A DNA stretch of 64,000 nt from CAVZAB01 sp963773155 (GTDB lineage Bacteria > Pseudomonadota > Alphaproteobacteria > Rhizobiales > Beijerinckiaceae). This document shows positions 8,209 to 16,978 of this stretch, in pieces. The stretch lies in NCBI GenBank assembly GCA_963773155.1, contig CAVZAB010000019.1, positions 124,001 to 188,000 on the forward strand. Direction: 5' to 3'. A model generated the notes under the pieces. It searched no databases. It worked only from the letters and a program-made list of their open reading frames with translations, and was not told where the DNA came from. Numbering within the stretch: the stretch's first letter is position 1; the number at the start of each line of letters is the position of its first letter. Both the position numbers and the translations under genes were made by a program.

Positions 8209-9378
8209 CTACAAGGGTAAGCCCACGTAATTTTCGGCGAGCGTCTTTTGAGCGGCAGGCGAATCAAACAGATAGGCGAGTTCGGCACTTTGCAGCCGCT
8301 GATCAAATCGATCGGCATCCGGGAAATGATGCAGCATCCGCGTCATCCACCAGGAGAAACGCTCAACCTTCCACACGCGGGCCAGCGCACGGCTCGAATA
8401 ATTGTCGAGCAATCCCCGCGTTCTTGACCGGTAATATTCGGCAAAGGCCTCAGCGAGATAGGCGACATCGCTTGCCGCAAGATTGAGGCCCTTGGCGCCG
8501 GTCGGCGGAACGATATGGGCCGCATCGCCGGCCAAAAAAAGTTTACCGAATTGCATTGGTTCGGTGACGAAGCTGCGAAGCGGCGCGATGCTTTTCTCGA
8601 TCGCGGGCCCAGTCCTTAGCGCGGCCGCCGTCTCGCTCGGCAACCGTCGCCGAAGTTCCTCCCAGAACAGGTCGTCTGACCACGCCTCTAGCTTTTCGTC
8701 GAGGCCGCATTGCAGATAATAGCGGCTGCGCGTCTTCGATCGCATCGAGCACAGAGCGAAACCGCGGGCATGATTGACATAAATGAGTTCATCGGAAATG
8801 GGCGGCCGATCAACCAGAATGCCGAGCCAGCCGAACGGATAAATTCGCTCGAACAGTTTCACATTGGTGGCTGGCATGGCATGGCGGGTTACGCCATGAG
8901 AACCGTCGCACCCGGCAATGAAATCGCAGCCAATCGCCGCAGCCGCACCATCCTTACGAAAGTGGACGCTGGGTTGTCCGCTATCGATCGCCTCGACACG
9001 GACATCCTCAGCCTCGAAGACCAATGGCGCCGCGCTCGTGGCGCGCGCTTCCATCAGATCGCGGGTGACCTCGGTCTGGCCATAGACGAGAACCGAGGAA
9101 CCGGTCAGAGCTTTGAAGTCGATCCGTCGCCGGCGCCCGTCAAAGACGATTTCGGCGCCCTCGTGCGTTAGGCCTTCGCGCCTCATCCTGGTCCCGGCGC
9201 CGGCCTTGATCAGCAAATCGACCGTGCCGCGCTCGAGAACGCCGGCTCGGATCCGGCCGAGCACGTGATCCCTCGATCGGCGTTCGAGGATCACAGAATC
9301 GATACCCGCTCCATGCAGCAATTGGCCAAGCAGCAGGCCTGCCGGTCCCGATCCGATGATGACCACCTGTGTACGCAT
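8209..9378 (-). CDS. pobA: 4-hydroxybenzoate 3-monooxygenase
   Basis: FAD- and NAD(P)H-dependent hydroxylase converting 4-hydroxybenzoate to protocatechuate, the entry step to the beta-ketoadipate pathway. The 389-residue length fits the family (about 390-395). Motifs are the FAD-binding GSGPAG at residues 9-14, the GCDGSHGVTR segment, and the ribityl-binding LAGDAAHIVPPTGAKGLNLA. The substrate region around YGQTEVTRDLM is typical of PobA. No pobR regulator or protocatechuate genes accompany it in this window. The start ATG at 9378 gives a chain that begins directly with the Rossmann strand. Confidence 0.93.
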   Translation of the reverse strand: MRTQVVIIGSGPAGLLLGQLLHGAGIDSVILERRSRDHVLGRIRAGVLERGTVDLLIKAGAGTRMRREGLTHEGAEIVFDGRRRRIDFKALTGSSVLVYGQTEVTRDLMEARATSAAPLVFEAEDVRVEAIDSGQPSVHFRKDGAAAAIGCDFIAGCDGSHGVTRHAMPATNVKLFERIYPFGWLGILVDRPPISDELIYVNHARGFALCSMRSKTRSRYYLQCGLDEKLEAWSDDLFWEELRRRLPSETAAALRTGPAIEKSIAPLRSFVTEPMQFGKLFLAGDAAHIVPPTGAKGLNLAASDVAYLAEAFAEYYRSRTRGLLDNYSSRALARVWKVERFSWWMTRMLHHFPDADRFDQRLQSAELAYLFDSPAAQKTLAENYVGLPL

Positions 9379-9466
9379 TTCCCTGTCTGCCTTGCGGGCG
9401 CTTCCTCCTGGTTATTTGTGCTGGCTTGCCGAGCAAGGTCAATTCGGCGATCCTGGACGACCCTGG

Positions 9467-9480
9467 TTGCGCCAGATCAA
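9467..9480 (+). promoter_or_regulatory. Candidate FixK/FNR-type box upstream of uspA
   Basis: The sequence TTGCGCCAGATCAA fits the relaxed FixK consensus TTG(A/C)-N6-(T/G)CAA. It lies 90 bases before the uspA start at 9570, which would allow activation centred near -41. The match is weaker than the two perfect-type boxes near fnrN and ccoN, and such a relaxed pattern occurs by chance. Confidence 0.28.
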
Positions 9481-9569
9481 GGCAGGCCGGGACAAGAACC
9501 CTACTGCTCGACCGTGCGGCAACGGCGCTGGGCCGTTCACCCGCTCGGATAAGGAACGGATTAGGCGTC

Positions 9570-10349
9570 ATGATCAAGGACATTTTGGCAAGTGTCGATG
9601 CGACGGACATCGGGCAGGCGCGGTTGCGATTTGCGGTTGGCGTAGCCCAATCGCTCGGTGCCGATCTTACTGCCTATTACACGACGCCGACCGCCGCCGA
9701 TGCCGACGTCCCGCTCGAGGCCCTCGCCGAGGCGAGCGAGGAGAAGTTTCGTGCGCTGCTCCGGCATAACGGCCTGCAGGGCGATTGGATTTTGGGCGAC
9801 GCGCCACTAACCGCCGAATTCATCCGGATTCTCCGTTTTTGCGACTTGGCAATCCTCGGCCTTGGCGATCCGGACCGTACCCTAGCCGATCCGCAGGGTA
9901 TCGATATTGCCGAGGTGCTGACAGCAGGTGGCCGCCCAGTTCTTGGCGTGCCGATCGGCCCTTTGCCGAAGCCATTCCCGGCAACCGCCGTCATCGCCTG
10001 GGACGCTAGCCGTGGCGCGACCCGAGCGCTACACGATTCCATTCCGCTGCTTAAGACAGCCACTTCGGTCAAATTCGTCACGGTCGGCCCGAGCGATGCC
10101 GGGACGGCGAGAAACAGCGCCCGCGCGATCGCCCATCTCGCCAAGCACGGCGTGACGGCCGAGGCCGATCATCGCATGCCGCCTTTTTCCGATGTCGGAT
10201 CGGATCTGCTCGACCGGGCAGAGGGCCTCGAGGCCGGCCTTCTGATCGCCGGCGCCTATGGTCATTCGCGGCTTGCCGAGCGGCTTGTGGGTGGCGTGAG
10301 CCAGACATTGCTGCACCAGATGCTGGTTCCCGTCTTTCTTTCCCATTGA
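9570..10349 (+). CDS. Universal stress protein, tandem UspA domains
   Basis: A 259-residue protein with an N-terminal USP-like half (MIKDILASVDATD, degenerate) and a C-terminal half. The C-terminal half keeps a nucleotide-binding type loop (GAYGHSRLAERLVGGVSQTLL) ending in the typical LVPVFLSH strand. The ATG at 9570 follows an AAGGAACGGA ribosome site and starts the first beta strand; longer in-frame extensions have no such support. Cytoplasmic stress proteins of this kind in alphaproteobacteria are often induced under low oxygen, and a FixK-like box lies upstream. A second USP of the same architecture is at 14959-15792. Confidence 0.85.
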   Translation: MIKDILASVDATDIGQARLRFAVGVAQSLGADLTAYYTTPTAADADVPLEALAEASEEKFRALLRHNGLQGDWILGDAPLTAEFIRILRFCDLAILGLGDPDRTLADPQGIDIAEVLTAGGRPVLGVPIGPLPKPFPATAVIAWDASRGATRALHDSIPLLKTATSVKFVTVGPSDAGTARNSARAIAHLAKHGVTAEADHRMPPFSDVGSDLLDRAEGLEAGLLIAGAYGHSRLAERLVGGVSQTLLHQMLVPVFLSH

Positions 10350-10406
10350 ATGGCCGGTCATGCGAGGCAAGCCCGCGCCGCGCCGGGCCGATGGTTCGGG
10401 GGAATC

Positions 10407-10823
10407 ATGCCGCTGCACATTAATGGCGTCCTTGAAACGGCGCTTTACGCAGAAGACATCGGCCGTACCACCGCGTTTTACGAACGGGTTCTTGGCCTAT
10501 CCATCATGTTCCGCAATTCGCGCTTGGTCGCCTTCGAGGCAGGGCCGGCGAGTGTGCTCTTGATCTTTCAAAAGGGCGAGACGGGCGAGACGATTGTGTC
10601 GGAGGGCGGTACCGTTCCCGGCCATGACGGTTCCGGGCGTCAGCATATTGCGTTAGCCGTGTCTAAGGATGAACTCACGGGCTGGCGGCAGCGCCTGACA
10701 GACCATGGCGTCGGCTTGATTGGCGAACAAAGGTGGAGAGCCGGAGGGATCAGTCTATATTTTTATGACCCCGATTGCCATGTGGTCGAGCTGGCGACGC
10801 CAGGCCTTTGGCCGAATTATTAA
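10407..10823 (+). CDS. VOC-superfamily (glyoxalase/dioxygenase-like) protein
   Basis: A 138-residue vicinal-oxygen-chelate protein built of two beta-alpha-beta-beta-beta modules. Module one starts VLETALYAEDIGRTTAFYERVLGL, and module two begins at RQHIALAVSKDEL and ends YFYDPDCHVVELATPG. The His in QHIALAV and the Glu in VVELATP occupy the usual metal-ligand positions. The ATG at 10407 has a GGGGGAATC ribosome site, and the upstream open frame overlapping the uspA end is not needed. The substrate is unknown. It follows uspA by 57 bases and may share its transcript. Confidence 0.8.
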   Translation: MPLHINGVLETALYAEDIGRTTAFYERVLGLSIMFRNSRLVAFEAGPASVLLIFQKGETGETIVSEGGTVPGHDGSGRQHIALAVSKDELTGWRQRLTDHGVGLIGEQRWRAGGISLYFYDPDCHVVELATPGLWPNY

Positions 10824-10918
10824 TCATAGCCGGCAAGACCGCCGGATCAAGCGGGCAGCAATGGCGCTCTTGAGGTAATCGAGGTTATTTAATTAAATCT
10901 ATGAAATAAAAAGATAAA

Positions 10919-11284
10919 TTATGAGTGTGAGGGGTCGTCTTCGACTGGACCTGATCGCCAGGTCACATAGCGTTCCTCGATATGGGCCCGGACCTCGGCG
11001 CGGATGTTCTGCGGCTGCTTTTCGATTGCTTCAACAAGTCCTCTGAGTTCACGCCGCAGGCCGTGGATCTGGTCGACGAGTTTGAGGACGACCGGCACCG
11101 TTTCGCAATCAAGGCCGAGCTCGTCGAAGAGATCGTTGATGAAGGCGGCGCGGGCGAGATCGGCCTCGGAATATCCACCGGCTGTGCCAATTGCTGGCCG
11201 GATCCAACCCTGGCTGACCCAAAGGCGGAGCTTATCGACGCTCACCCCGTCCAGGCGCTCCACGATATCCTTTTCGAAAAGCAT
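10919..11284 (-). CDS. cbpM: CbpM, modulator of the CbpA co-chaperone
   Basis: A 121-residue protein of the CbpM/MerR-like helix-turn-helix family. The sequence LRLWVSQGWIRPAIG followed by GYSEADLARAAFINDLFDEL matches the CbpM core that docks onto the J-domain of CbpA and inhibits it. It lies 12 bases downstream of cbpA on the same strand, the standard order. Its stop faces the VOC gene across an AT-rich 95-base gap (10824-10918) that I cannot read as a clear terminator. Confidence 0.88.
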   Translation of the reverse strand: MLFEKDIVERLDGVSVDKLRLWVSQGWIRPAIGTAGGYSEADLARAAFINDLFDELGLDCETVPVVLKLVDQIHGLRRELRGLVEAIEKQPQNIRAEVRAHIEERYVTWRSGPVEDDPSHS

Positions 11285-11296
11285 GGCTTTCCCCTA

Positions 11297-12202
11297 TCAG
11301 AAGTTGCGGATCGAAGGCTGCGGATGTCTGGTCTGCCATTGCCTGATTGCGGCTTCGAGGTCGGAATCGATCTGCGCGGGCATCACGATTTGAATTTCAA
11401 CGAGCTGATCGCCCTTCGTTTTCGTTCGGGCATTCGCGATACCCTTGCCCTTCAGGCGGAGGATGCGGCCACTGCTGGTGCCCTTTGGCAGGGTTAGCGC
11501 CACGCGGCCGCCAATGGTCGGAATTTCGATTGATCCGCCCAATAGGGCCTCGGCGAGGCCGACCGGCACCTGCAGCCGGATATCGTCACCCTCGCGTCGG
11601 AATAGGGCGTGCGGCCGCACGCTGATTTCAATCAGCGCATCGCCGGCCGGCGCCGACCCGACCGGGGCGCCGCCCTTACCCTTTAGCCGCAGAACCTGAC
11701 CGTCGGCGACGCCGGCCGGCACTTCGAGCTCGAGATCGGCGCCGTCGGGCAGGCCAATGTGCTTCTTGGCGCCGGCGACCGCATCGAGAAAGTCGATTTC
11801 GAGATGATAAAGCCGATCGGCGCCGCGCAGCGAAAATCCGCCTTCCTCGGCCGGCCGGCCCCGCCCGCGAAACAGATCGCTAAAATCCGCGAAATCGTCG
11901 AAGCCTGCCGACGAATGGTAGCGGAAATTACCTGCGGCATCGGCCTTGTCGCGGTAATAGGGTTGCTTCGGCCGTTCCTGGCCGCCCTCGTCGATTTCGC
12001 CCTTGTCGTAGAGCGCTCGTTTTTCCGGCTTTCCGACAATCGAATAGGCGGTCGAAATCCGCTTGAATTTCTCCTCGGCCGTCTTGTCGCCAGGATTGAG
12101 ATCAGGATGCAATTCTTTGGCAGCCTTGCGGTAGGCCGAGCGAATTTCGGCGTCGGTTGCAGTCGGACTGACGCCCAGAATTTCATAGGGATTGGTGCTC
12201 AT
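11297..12202 (-). CDS. cbpA: Curved-DNA-binding DnaJ-class co-chaperone CbpA
   Basis: A 301-residue DnaJ paralogue without zinc fingers. The J-domain occupies residues 4-70, with the DnaK-activating HPD at 32-34. A Gly/Phe-rich linker follows (about residues 80-125, FDDFADFSDLFRGRG). The C-terminal substrate-binding beta domains contain the DnaJ_C motifs LRLKGKGGAPVG and LRLKGKGIA. It partners DnaK and, in other bacteria, also binds nucleoid DNA in stationary phase. It is co-transcribed with cbpM. The 254-base upstream gap is shared with a divergent thioredoxin-like gene. Confidence 0.9.
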   Translation of the reverse strand: MSTNPYEILGVSPTATDAEIRSAYRKAAKELHPDLNPGDKTAEEKFKRISTAYSIVGKPEKRALYDKGEIDEGGQERPKQPYYRDKADAAGNFRYHSSAGFDDFADFSDLFRGRGRPAEEGGFSLRGADRLYHLEIDFLDAVAGAKKHIGLPDGADLELEVPAGVADGQVLRLKGKGGAPVGSAPAGDALIEISVRPHALFRREGDDIRLQVPVGLAEALLGGSIEIPTIGGRVALTLPKGTSSGRILRLKGKGIANARTKTKGDQLVEIQIVMPAQIDSDLEAAIRQWQTRHPQPSIRNF

Positions 12203-12456
12203 GGGGGCGGGTCCTCAGGTCTGCGGCGCCTCGATTGCCGCCGGATTGATGGCTCAATTTGGTGAGGCGACACTGGCCCGGCCGATCAGGCTCTCGCAGC
12301 CATCGCGCCCGGGGCGAGCGCAATTTGGCGGTGTGGGCGAACCAATTCTTCGACGCTAGTTCTCCGACACAATGAATTGAAGTTGGGCGAAGGGGCTGGC
12401 GATGGGACGCAGTCCAGACTAGACTATACTTCGCGAAATCTCAATCGGAGCCACCC

Positions 12457-13014
12457 TTGGCCGTCACTGCATCGCAGGTCACACTAGGCACAAAGGCCTA
12501 TGATTTCCGCCTTCCTTCCGTGGACGGCCGCACGCTCAGCCTTGCCGATGTGGCCGGCGAGCGCGGTACTGTGATCGCCTTTATTTGCAACCATTGCCCC
12601 TATGTTCGGGCGATAGCTGCCCGGCTCGTGGACGACGCCCGGATCCTGTTGAGCGAAGGCGTCGGCTTTGCCGCCATTTGTTCAAACGATGCGACTGCCT
12701 ATCCGGAGGATTCGTTCGAGGGGATGAAGACCTTTTCGCTGCATCATGGCTTTCCTTTCCCGTACTTGCACGACGAGGACCAGCAGGTGGCGCGCCTTTA
12801 TGGGGCGGTCTGCACGCCGGATTTCTTCGGTTACGATCGCGATCTTCTGCTCAAATATCGCGGCCGGCTCGACGAAGGCCGGACTGGCCCGCTAACCGGC
12901 GTGGTGCGGCGAGACCTCCTTGAAGGCATGCGAAAAGTGGCGACGAGCGGCGAAGCGCCGCGGGAGCAGCCTGCATCGATTGGCTGTTCGATCAAGTGGA
13001 AAACTGCCGGTTGA
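12457..13014 (+). CDS. Thioredoxin-like (AhpC/TSA-fold) protein with CNHC motif
   Basis: A 185-residue redoxin. A CxxC motif, CNHC, sits at residues 44-47 in the string FICNHCPYVRAI. It is followed by the peroxiredoxin-like helix and the cis-proline region VARLYGAVCTPDFFGYD. This is the widespread thioredoxin-family group annotated from the NHCPYV motif, thought to be cytoplasmic with an unknown partner. The start is the TTG at 12457 with a CGGAG ribosome site upstream; no ATG is available before the conserved region. It precedes ridA by only about 20 bases, so the two probably form one transcript. Confidence 0.8.
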   Translation: MAVTASQVTLGTKAYDFRLPSVDGRTLSLADVAGERGTVIAFICNHCPYVRAIAARLVDDARILLSEGVGFAAICSNDATAYPEDSFEGMKTFSLHHGFPFPYLHDEDQQVARLYGAVCTPDFFGYDRDLLLKYRGRLDEGRTGPLTGVVRRDLLEGMRKVATSGEAPREQPASIGCSIKWKTAG

Positions 13015-13034
13015 ACGACGTCTCGAACCGCAGG

Positions 13035-13502
13035 ATGGGGATGATTTCGGCAGAACAACGGTTGAGCGACCTCGGCCTTAATCTGCCCGCGGCCCCCGGT
13101 GCGGTCGCAGCCTATGCCCCCTGGGCGATAACCAACAAAGTTCTAGTCACCTCCGGTCAATTGCCGTGGATTGACGGCAAGCTCCTATTCAAGGGAAAGA
13201 TCGGCAAAGACCTGACGGCCGAACAGGGCTATGAAGCCTGCAAACTTGCGAGCCTCAATGCGATCGCCCAAATGAAGGATGCGCTGGGCGACCTTGAGAA
13301 CGTGCGGCGGATTATCCGAATCGAAGGCACGCTCAACGTGGCGCCAGGCTTTGTGGCGACGCCGGGTGTCCTGAATGGCGCTTCCGATCTGGTCAACCAG
13401 GTCTTCGCCGAGCGGGGACGCCACACTCGCATGATCTATAGCAACCCGGAATTGCCGCTCGATTGCGCCTGCCTGATCGTTTTCTGGGCGGAGATCGAAT
13501 AA
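13035..13502 (+). CDS. RidA/YjgF-family reactive imine deaminase
   Basis: A roughly 155-residue RidA-family protein of the longer YjgF/YER057c subgroup. Family members hydrolyse reactive enamines and imines released by PLP enzymes. Conserved segments are VLVTSGQLPWIDG, ARLASLNAIAQ-type (here CKLASLNAIAQMK), VRRIIRIEGTLNVAPGF and the C-terminal PLDCACLIVFWAEIE. The usual catalytic arginine of RidA lies in a motif near the C-terminus that is not obvious here, so activity may differ. Two adjacent ATGs (13035, 13041) are both possible. It follows the thioredoxin-like gene. Confidence 0.82.
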   Translation: MGMISAEQRLSDLGLNLPAAPGAVAAYAPWAITNKVLVTSGQLPWIDGKLLFKGKIGKDLTAEQGYEACKLASLNAIAQMKDALGDLENVRRIIRIEGTLNVAPGFVATPGVLNGASDLVNQVFAERGRHTRMIYSNPELPLDCACLIVFWAEIE

Positions 13503-13746
13503 GGGACAGCAGCCAGGTCGCCGCTCTGCCATCATTTCGGCGCAAATACTGCTATTTTCGGGGTATGCCGGAATCACCATCCGGGTTGGGCTCGCTGCCC
13601 CTTAGTCATGCCGGATTGGGACGGCAGGGTTCGCCTGCATAACCGGCGGCGTCGTTGTGTGCTGCTGTGCGCGTAACGAGCTTTCTCGATGCATTGCCGA
13701 GTGGGTTGGCGGAGGCGGCCAGATTGCCTCGTGATTTTGGGGTCTT

Positions 13747-14250
13747 GTGAGAATGCTCGATACGTACAAAAGAAGTGCTTGCGATCGGTCAGCCGATGGG
13801 TCGATCGGCGACGATCTGGTTGGCAGCAGCGAAATGATGCGTGCGATGGCGGCCGCCTGCGCTATTCTCGCGATCGCTGACGGCAATGTCGCACCGGATG
13901 AAGGACGGCGCTTGTTTCGCGCCATTTGCGACTATGCGCGGGTCAGCGGGTTTTCGGACACGGAATTGCTGCGTGAACTTGCGGTGCATGAGCGAAATTT
14001 CGCCGCAGACCCCGCGGCGGCCCAGGCCTTTGCGGCCGCCCAGATCCGGCCGGTCGCAAGGCAGCGCCAGGCCGCTCTTCGTCTTCTGGATGCCTGCCGC
14101 TTTCTGGTCATTGCCGACGGCATTGCGCGGTTGCGGGAGTTTCGCGCAATCTTGACCATCAGAGTGTTGCTTGGCCTCGATCGTGGCAATCCGCTTGGGT
14201 CCGGCCATGGCACTATCTCCGAGATGCCAAGGCTGTCGGCAATCCTTTAG
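13747..14250 (+). CDS. TerB-family protein
   Basis: A protein of about 167 residues with a TerB-like all-helical fold. The hallmark metal-binding helices are AILAIADGNVAPDEGRRLFR (about residues 41-60) and FLVIADGIARLREFRAIL (about 122-139). Both keep the ADG turn of TerB, though the acidic residues of the second copy are partly lost. The start is either the GTG at 13747 or the ATG at 13753. A TerC-type membrane protein lies 78 bases downstream on the same strand, which supports a Ter-like pair. The role in tellurite or metal stress is by family only. A second TerB-like gene is at 45445. Confidence 0.65.
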   Translation: MRMLDTYKRSACDRSADGSIGDDLVGSSEMMRAMAAACAILAIADGNVAPDEGRRLFRAICDYARVSGFSDTELLRELAVHERNFAADPAAAQAFAAAQIRPVARQRQAALRLLDACRFLVIADGIARLREFRAILTIRVLLGLDRGNPLGSGHGTISEMPRLSAIL

Positions 14251-14328
14251 CCCATTTTCCTGCAACGGTTGGAAACGTAGGCTCGTCGTAGTGGCGCATC
14301 AGAGCGAGCCGACCGATCGCTTTGCAGA

Positions 14329-14946
14329 ATGGGCTCTTGCGACTTTGGCGCAATCGTGAACGGTCTGTCCGATACTGTTGTCGCTCTTGTCCAAGTCGTC
14401 CTGATCGACCTCTCCCTGGCCGGTGACAATCTCGTCGTGGTTGCCATGGCGGCTGCGCGGGTGCCGCCGGCCTTGCGGGCCAAAGTTATCTTGTGGGGCA
14501 TTGTCGGGGCTGCGGTGATTCGCTTGCTGCTTGCGACCATCATCGTGGCAATCTTGCCGATCATCGGCTTGACGCTGGCGGGCGGCATTCTGCTGCTGTC
14601 GGTCTCCTGGAAATTGGGCCGCGACCTCGTCCGCAGCCGGCGCGCTACAACAAGCGCAATTCCTCCCCATATGCCGTTGCGGGGCGCGATCACCAGTATC
14701 ATTCTGGCCGACCTTTCGATGTCCCTCGATAATATATTGGCCGTCGCCGGGGCGGCCCGCAACAGCCAATTCGTCCTCGTTGTCGGCATTCTTCTTTCGA
14801 TCGGCTTTGTCGCCTTTTTGGCCAATATCGTCGCCCGGATCATGGAACGCCATGTGTGGATCAGTTGGCTTGGTGTCGTCCTGATCGTCTATGTCGCTCT
14901 CGACATGATTGCGCGCGGCCTCGATCAGGTCCGTGCCGTCATTTAG
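14329..14946 (+). CDS. TerC/YjbE-family integral membrane protein
   Basis: A 205-residue multi-pass membrane protein. It carries the two acidic signature motifs of TerC, IDLSLAGDNLVVVAMAA in helix one and ILADLSMSLDNILAVAGAA in the middle. There are about six to seven hydrophobic segments. YjbE/YkoY-type members are implicated in exporting manganese or loading metal into exoenzymes. No manganese-sensing leader is visible upstream. It follows the TerB-like gene and is convergent with the universal stress gene at 14959. Confidence 0.82.
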   Translation: MGSCDFGAIVNGLSDTVVALVQVVLIDLSLAGDNLVVVAMAAARVPPALRAKVILWGIVGAAVIRLLLATIIVAILPIIGLTLAGGILLLSVSWKLGRDLVRSRRATTSAIPPHMPLRGAITSIILADLSMSLDNILAVAGAARNSQFVLVVGILLSIGFVAFLANIVARIMERHVWISWLGVVLIVYVALDMIARGLDQVRAVI

Positions 14947-14958
14947 CGCTGGCCCGCA

Positions 14959-15792
14959 CTAATGGGCCATAAGAACCGGCAAGTCCGCATGCGCCAGAAT
15001 ATGGCTGGTCGCCCCGCCGAATATCATCTGGCGGAGGCGACTTTGCGTGTAGGCGCCCTTAATCAAAAGGTCGGCCTTGAGCGCGCTCGCATGGCCGAGA
15101 ATGGCCTCGCCGGTCGAGCGGCCCTCGTTCGACCGCGTCACGGTTGCCGCCTTGATTCCGTTGGCGCGCAGGGCCTCGCCGAGTTCCTCGGCCGTCGGGC
15201 CGTCGACCATGCCGCCTTCGACCGCCAGGACGCTCACATGATCGGCTCTGCGTAGGAACGGCATCGCGAACGCCACCGCACGCGCCGTCTCGGTACTGCC
15301 GTTCCAGGCGACTACGATGGTCGATCCGATCGTTTTCGGCGCCACCGGCGGGGCGAGAACCAGCGGTCGTCCGCTTTCGAATAGAACGGCCTCGAACGTG
15401 CTGTGCCTCGGCACACCGTTTTTGCCGTCTGGCCGGCCGAGCACGATCAGATCGAAGACCCGGCCGAGCGCGCCGAGTTGGCTATCACGGATGATCTCGT
15501 CCGACCGCCAGCGATAGCTGCGGGTATCGACCGACCCTTCGCTGGCGCGGGGAATGGCGCGCGAAAGCATCAGGTTGAGGAATTGCCGTTTGGCCTGGGC
15601 GGCGCGGTCGCGATCGTTGCTGTCGAGGCTGAGCGTCCAGGCGGCCGTCATTTCGACGGCAAGCGCCGGAATGTCCTGTGACAAAGCAACGCCGTCAAGC
15701 CGGGCATCGAAATGTTGGGCGATCAGCAAAGCGGTTTCAACGACGGTCTGGGTTGAGGGGTGATCCTCGACGGGCACCAAAATCGTTTTCAT
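14959..15792 (-). CDS. Universal stress protein, tandem UspA domains
   Basis: A 277-residue double-USP protein. The first domain begins MKTILVPVEDHPSTQTVVETA. The second begins STIVVAWNGSTETARAV and ends with the phosphate-binding type motif GAYTQSRLRQMIFGGATSHILAH followed by LPVLMAH. The ATG at 15792 is preferred over an upstream in-frame one at 15861, because it opens the first beta strand and is preceded by GAGTGGGA. Architecture and C-terminus resemble the protein at 9570, and the two are probably paralogues. Function is a general stress response by family. Confidence 0.86.
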   Translation of the reverse strand: MKTILVPVEDHPSTQTVVETALLIAQHFDARLDGVALSQDIPALAVEMTAAWTLSLDSNDRDRAAQAKRQFLNLMLSRAIPRASEGSVDTRSYRWRSDEIIRDSQLGALGRVFDLIVLGRPDGKNGVPRHSTFEAVLFESGRPLVLAPPVAPKTIGSTIVVAWNGSTETARAVAFAMPFLRRADHVSVLAVEGGMVDGPTAEELGEALRANGIKAATVTRSNEGRSTGEAILGHASALKADLLIKGAYTQSRLRQMIFGGATSHILAHADLPVLMAH

Positions 15793-16443
15793 CAATATCC
15801 CACTCTCATTCGGTCCATCGCCAGCGCCATTGGAACTTTTTGGAAAAGTTGTCGCCTCCAATAAGGCGAACGCTCGGCGCCCGCACCTTGATGAATTATT
15901 CTAACAGAAAGTTGAACTTTTGCCGCGCAAATAAAAGTTGACACATAGGCCGATCCTCGCAACCATCGTTGCTGACGATTACGTATCTGGTCTTCGCACA
16001 GGTTCAAGGTGAAAAAATGTTCGTGCCTAAGCGCGGTCGGATGCTGTAGGCTCGACTTGCCTATGCTACTGATCGGGCGTGCGCTTTGATTGGCTGCAGA
16101 CGGGCATCATTTGATCGGTGACTGGATCGCCGGGGATTTTTCAATGGGATTGGAAAGCAGCGCGCCGTAAGACCTGAATTCCGCCGGCGCATGCCGGAGC
16201 CGTCGGCCCTGCAGGCTGGCGGCTCCTTTTTTGCGGAGCCAAGTTTCATTGTTCCGCGCCAATATTTTCAGGAGCCCTGCAAGGATTGGTGGCGTCGGCA
16301 AGTCTGAAATCTTAGGATTGGTGGTTAAACGGTAAGCATTTCGCAAGATGACGCCTAGCTGGGGAATTGGGCATATGGACCATGCGGATGGCGTCGGGTA
16401 ATCTCGTCTTAAGGAAGTGTTAAATAGTTGAGCGGGGTGGTGC
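15793..16443. other. 651-base intergenic region
   Basis: No coding region is convincing here on either strand. It contains a plus-strand TTGACA (in AAAAGTTGACACAT near 15940) that could be a -35 element, but without a clear -10. It also contains a short hairpin, GGCTCC at 16221-16226 pairing with GGAGCC at 16235-16240 across a T-rich loop, with no trailing T-run in either direction. It is long enough for an unannotated small RNA. Confidence 0.4.
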
Positions 16444-16764
16444 GTGACAGTTCAAGAGCTGCGACGTTTACTGGATTCGGCTCTGCGCAACAGCCAAAGC
16501 CCCGTGCAGGTGACGCTGACCCACATTTCAGACCAGGACGACCTCGCTTTCATTCTGGAGGGTGCCGTCGATGCGGCGCGGCGCTGGGAAGCCAGGCTCA
16601 ATGAAATCCACCTGCCGCGCGAACGTTTCGCTGCTGCGGCAGTTTATCCTGACATTGCGCTGTTCGATTCCGGCGATCTGGGCGTGGTCCGGTTGCAATA
16701 CGAACCGGCCGCCAATCCGGCCAAACGGCGCCGCATGGCCGAGCCTCGCGCCCAGATTCTCTAG
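16444..16764 (+). CDS. Hypothetical protein, 106 residues
   Basis: A small soluble protein starting at a GTG preceded by a G-rich stretch (GCGGGGTGG). It looks mixed alpha/beta with no signal peptide or membrane helix and ends in a basic tail (AKRRRMAEPRAQIL). The codon pattern resembles neighbouring genes. I do not recognise the family. It stands between a long non-coding stretch and the BTLCP peptidase gene, with no obvious partner. Confidence 0.5.
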   Translation: MTVQELRRLLDSALRNSQSPVQVTLTHISDQDDLAFILEGAVDAARRWEARLNEIHLPRERFAAAAVYPDIALFDSGDLGVVRLQYEPAANPAKRRRMAEPRAQIL

Positions 16765-16978
16765 AACGGCCGTTTGGCCCATATTCCCGGCTCGTCTCGA
16801 TGCCACCGCAAGCCTTCGACCAAGTCTGGTCGAAAGTCGAGCCAGCACGCCGAATATTTTGAAAATGCAGTAAGGGCAATTCTACGCATTTTTATACCTA
16901 AAATGCGCGACCAATACTTAAATTGATCCAAGATTTTATTTGGCAATGTTTCTCCATGACACAATGGAGACATTCCAA

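Noticed and set aside
12240..12265. FNR box upstream of cbpA (TTGATGGCTCAA)
   Set aside because: The spacing between half-sites is too short for FNR/FixK.
16221..16240. Terminator hairpin GGCTCC/GGAGCC
   Set aside because: The T-run lies in the loop rather than after the stem.
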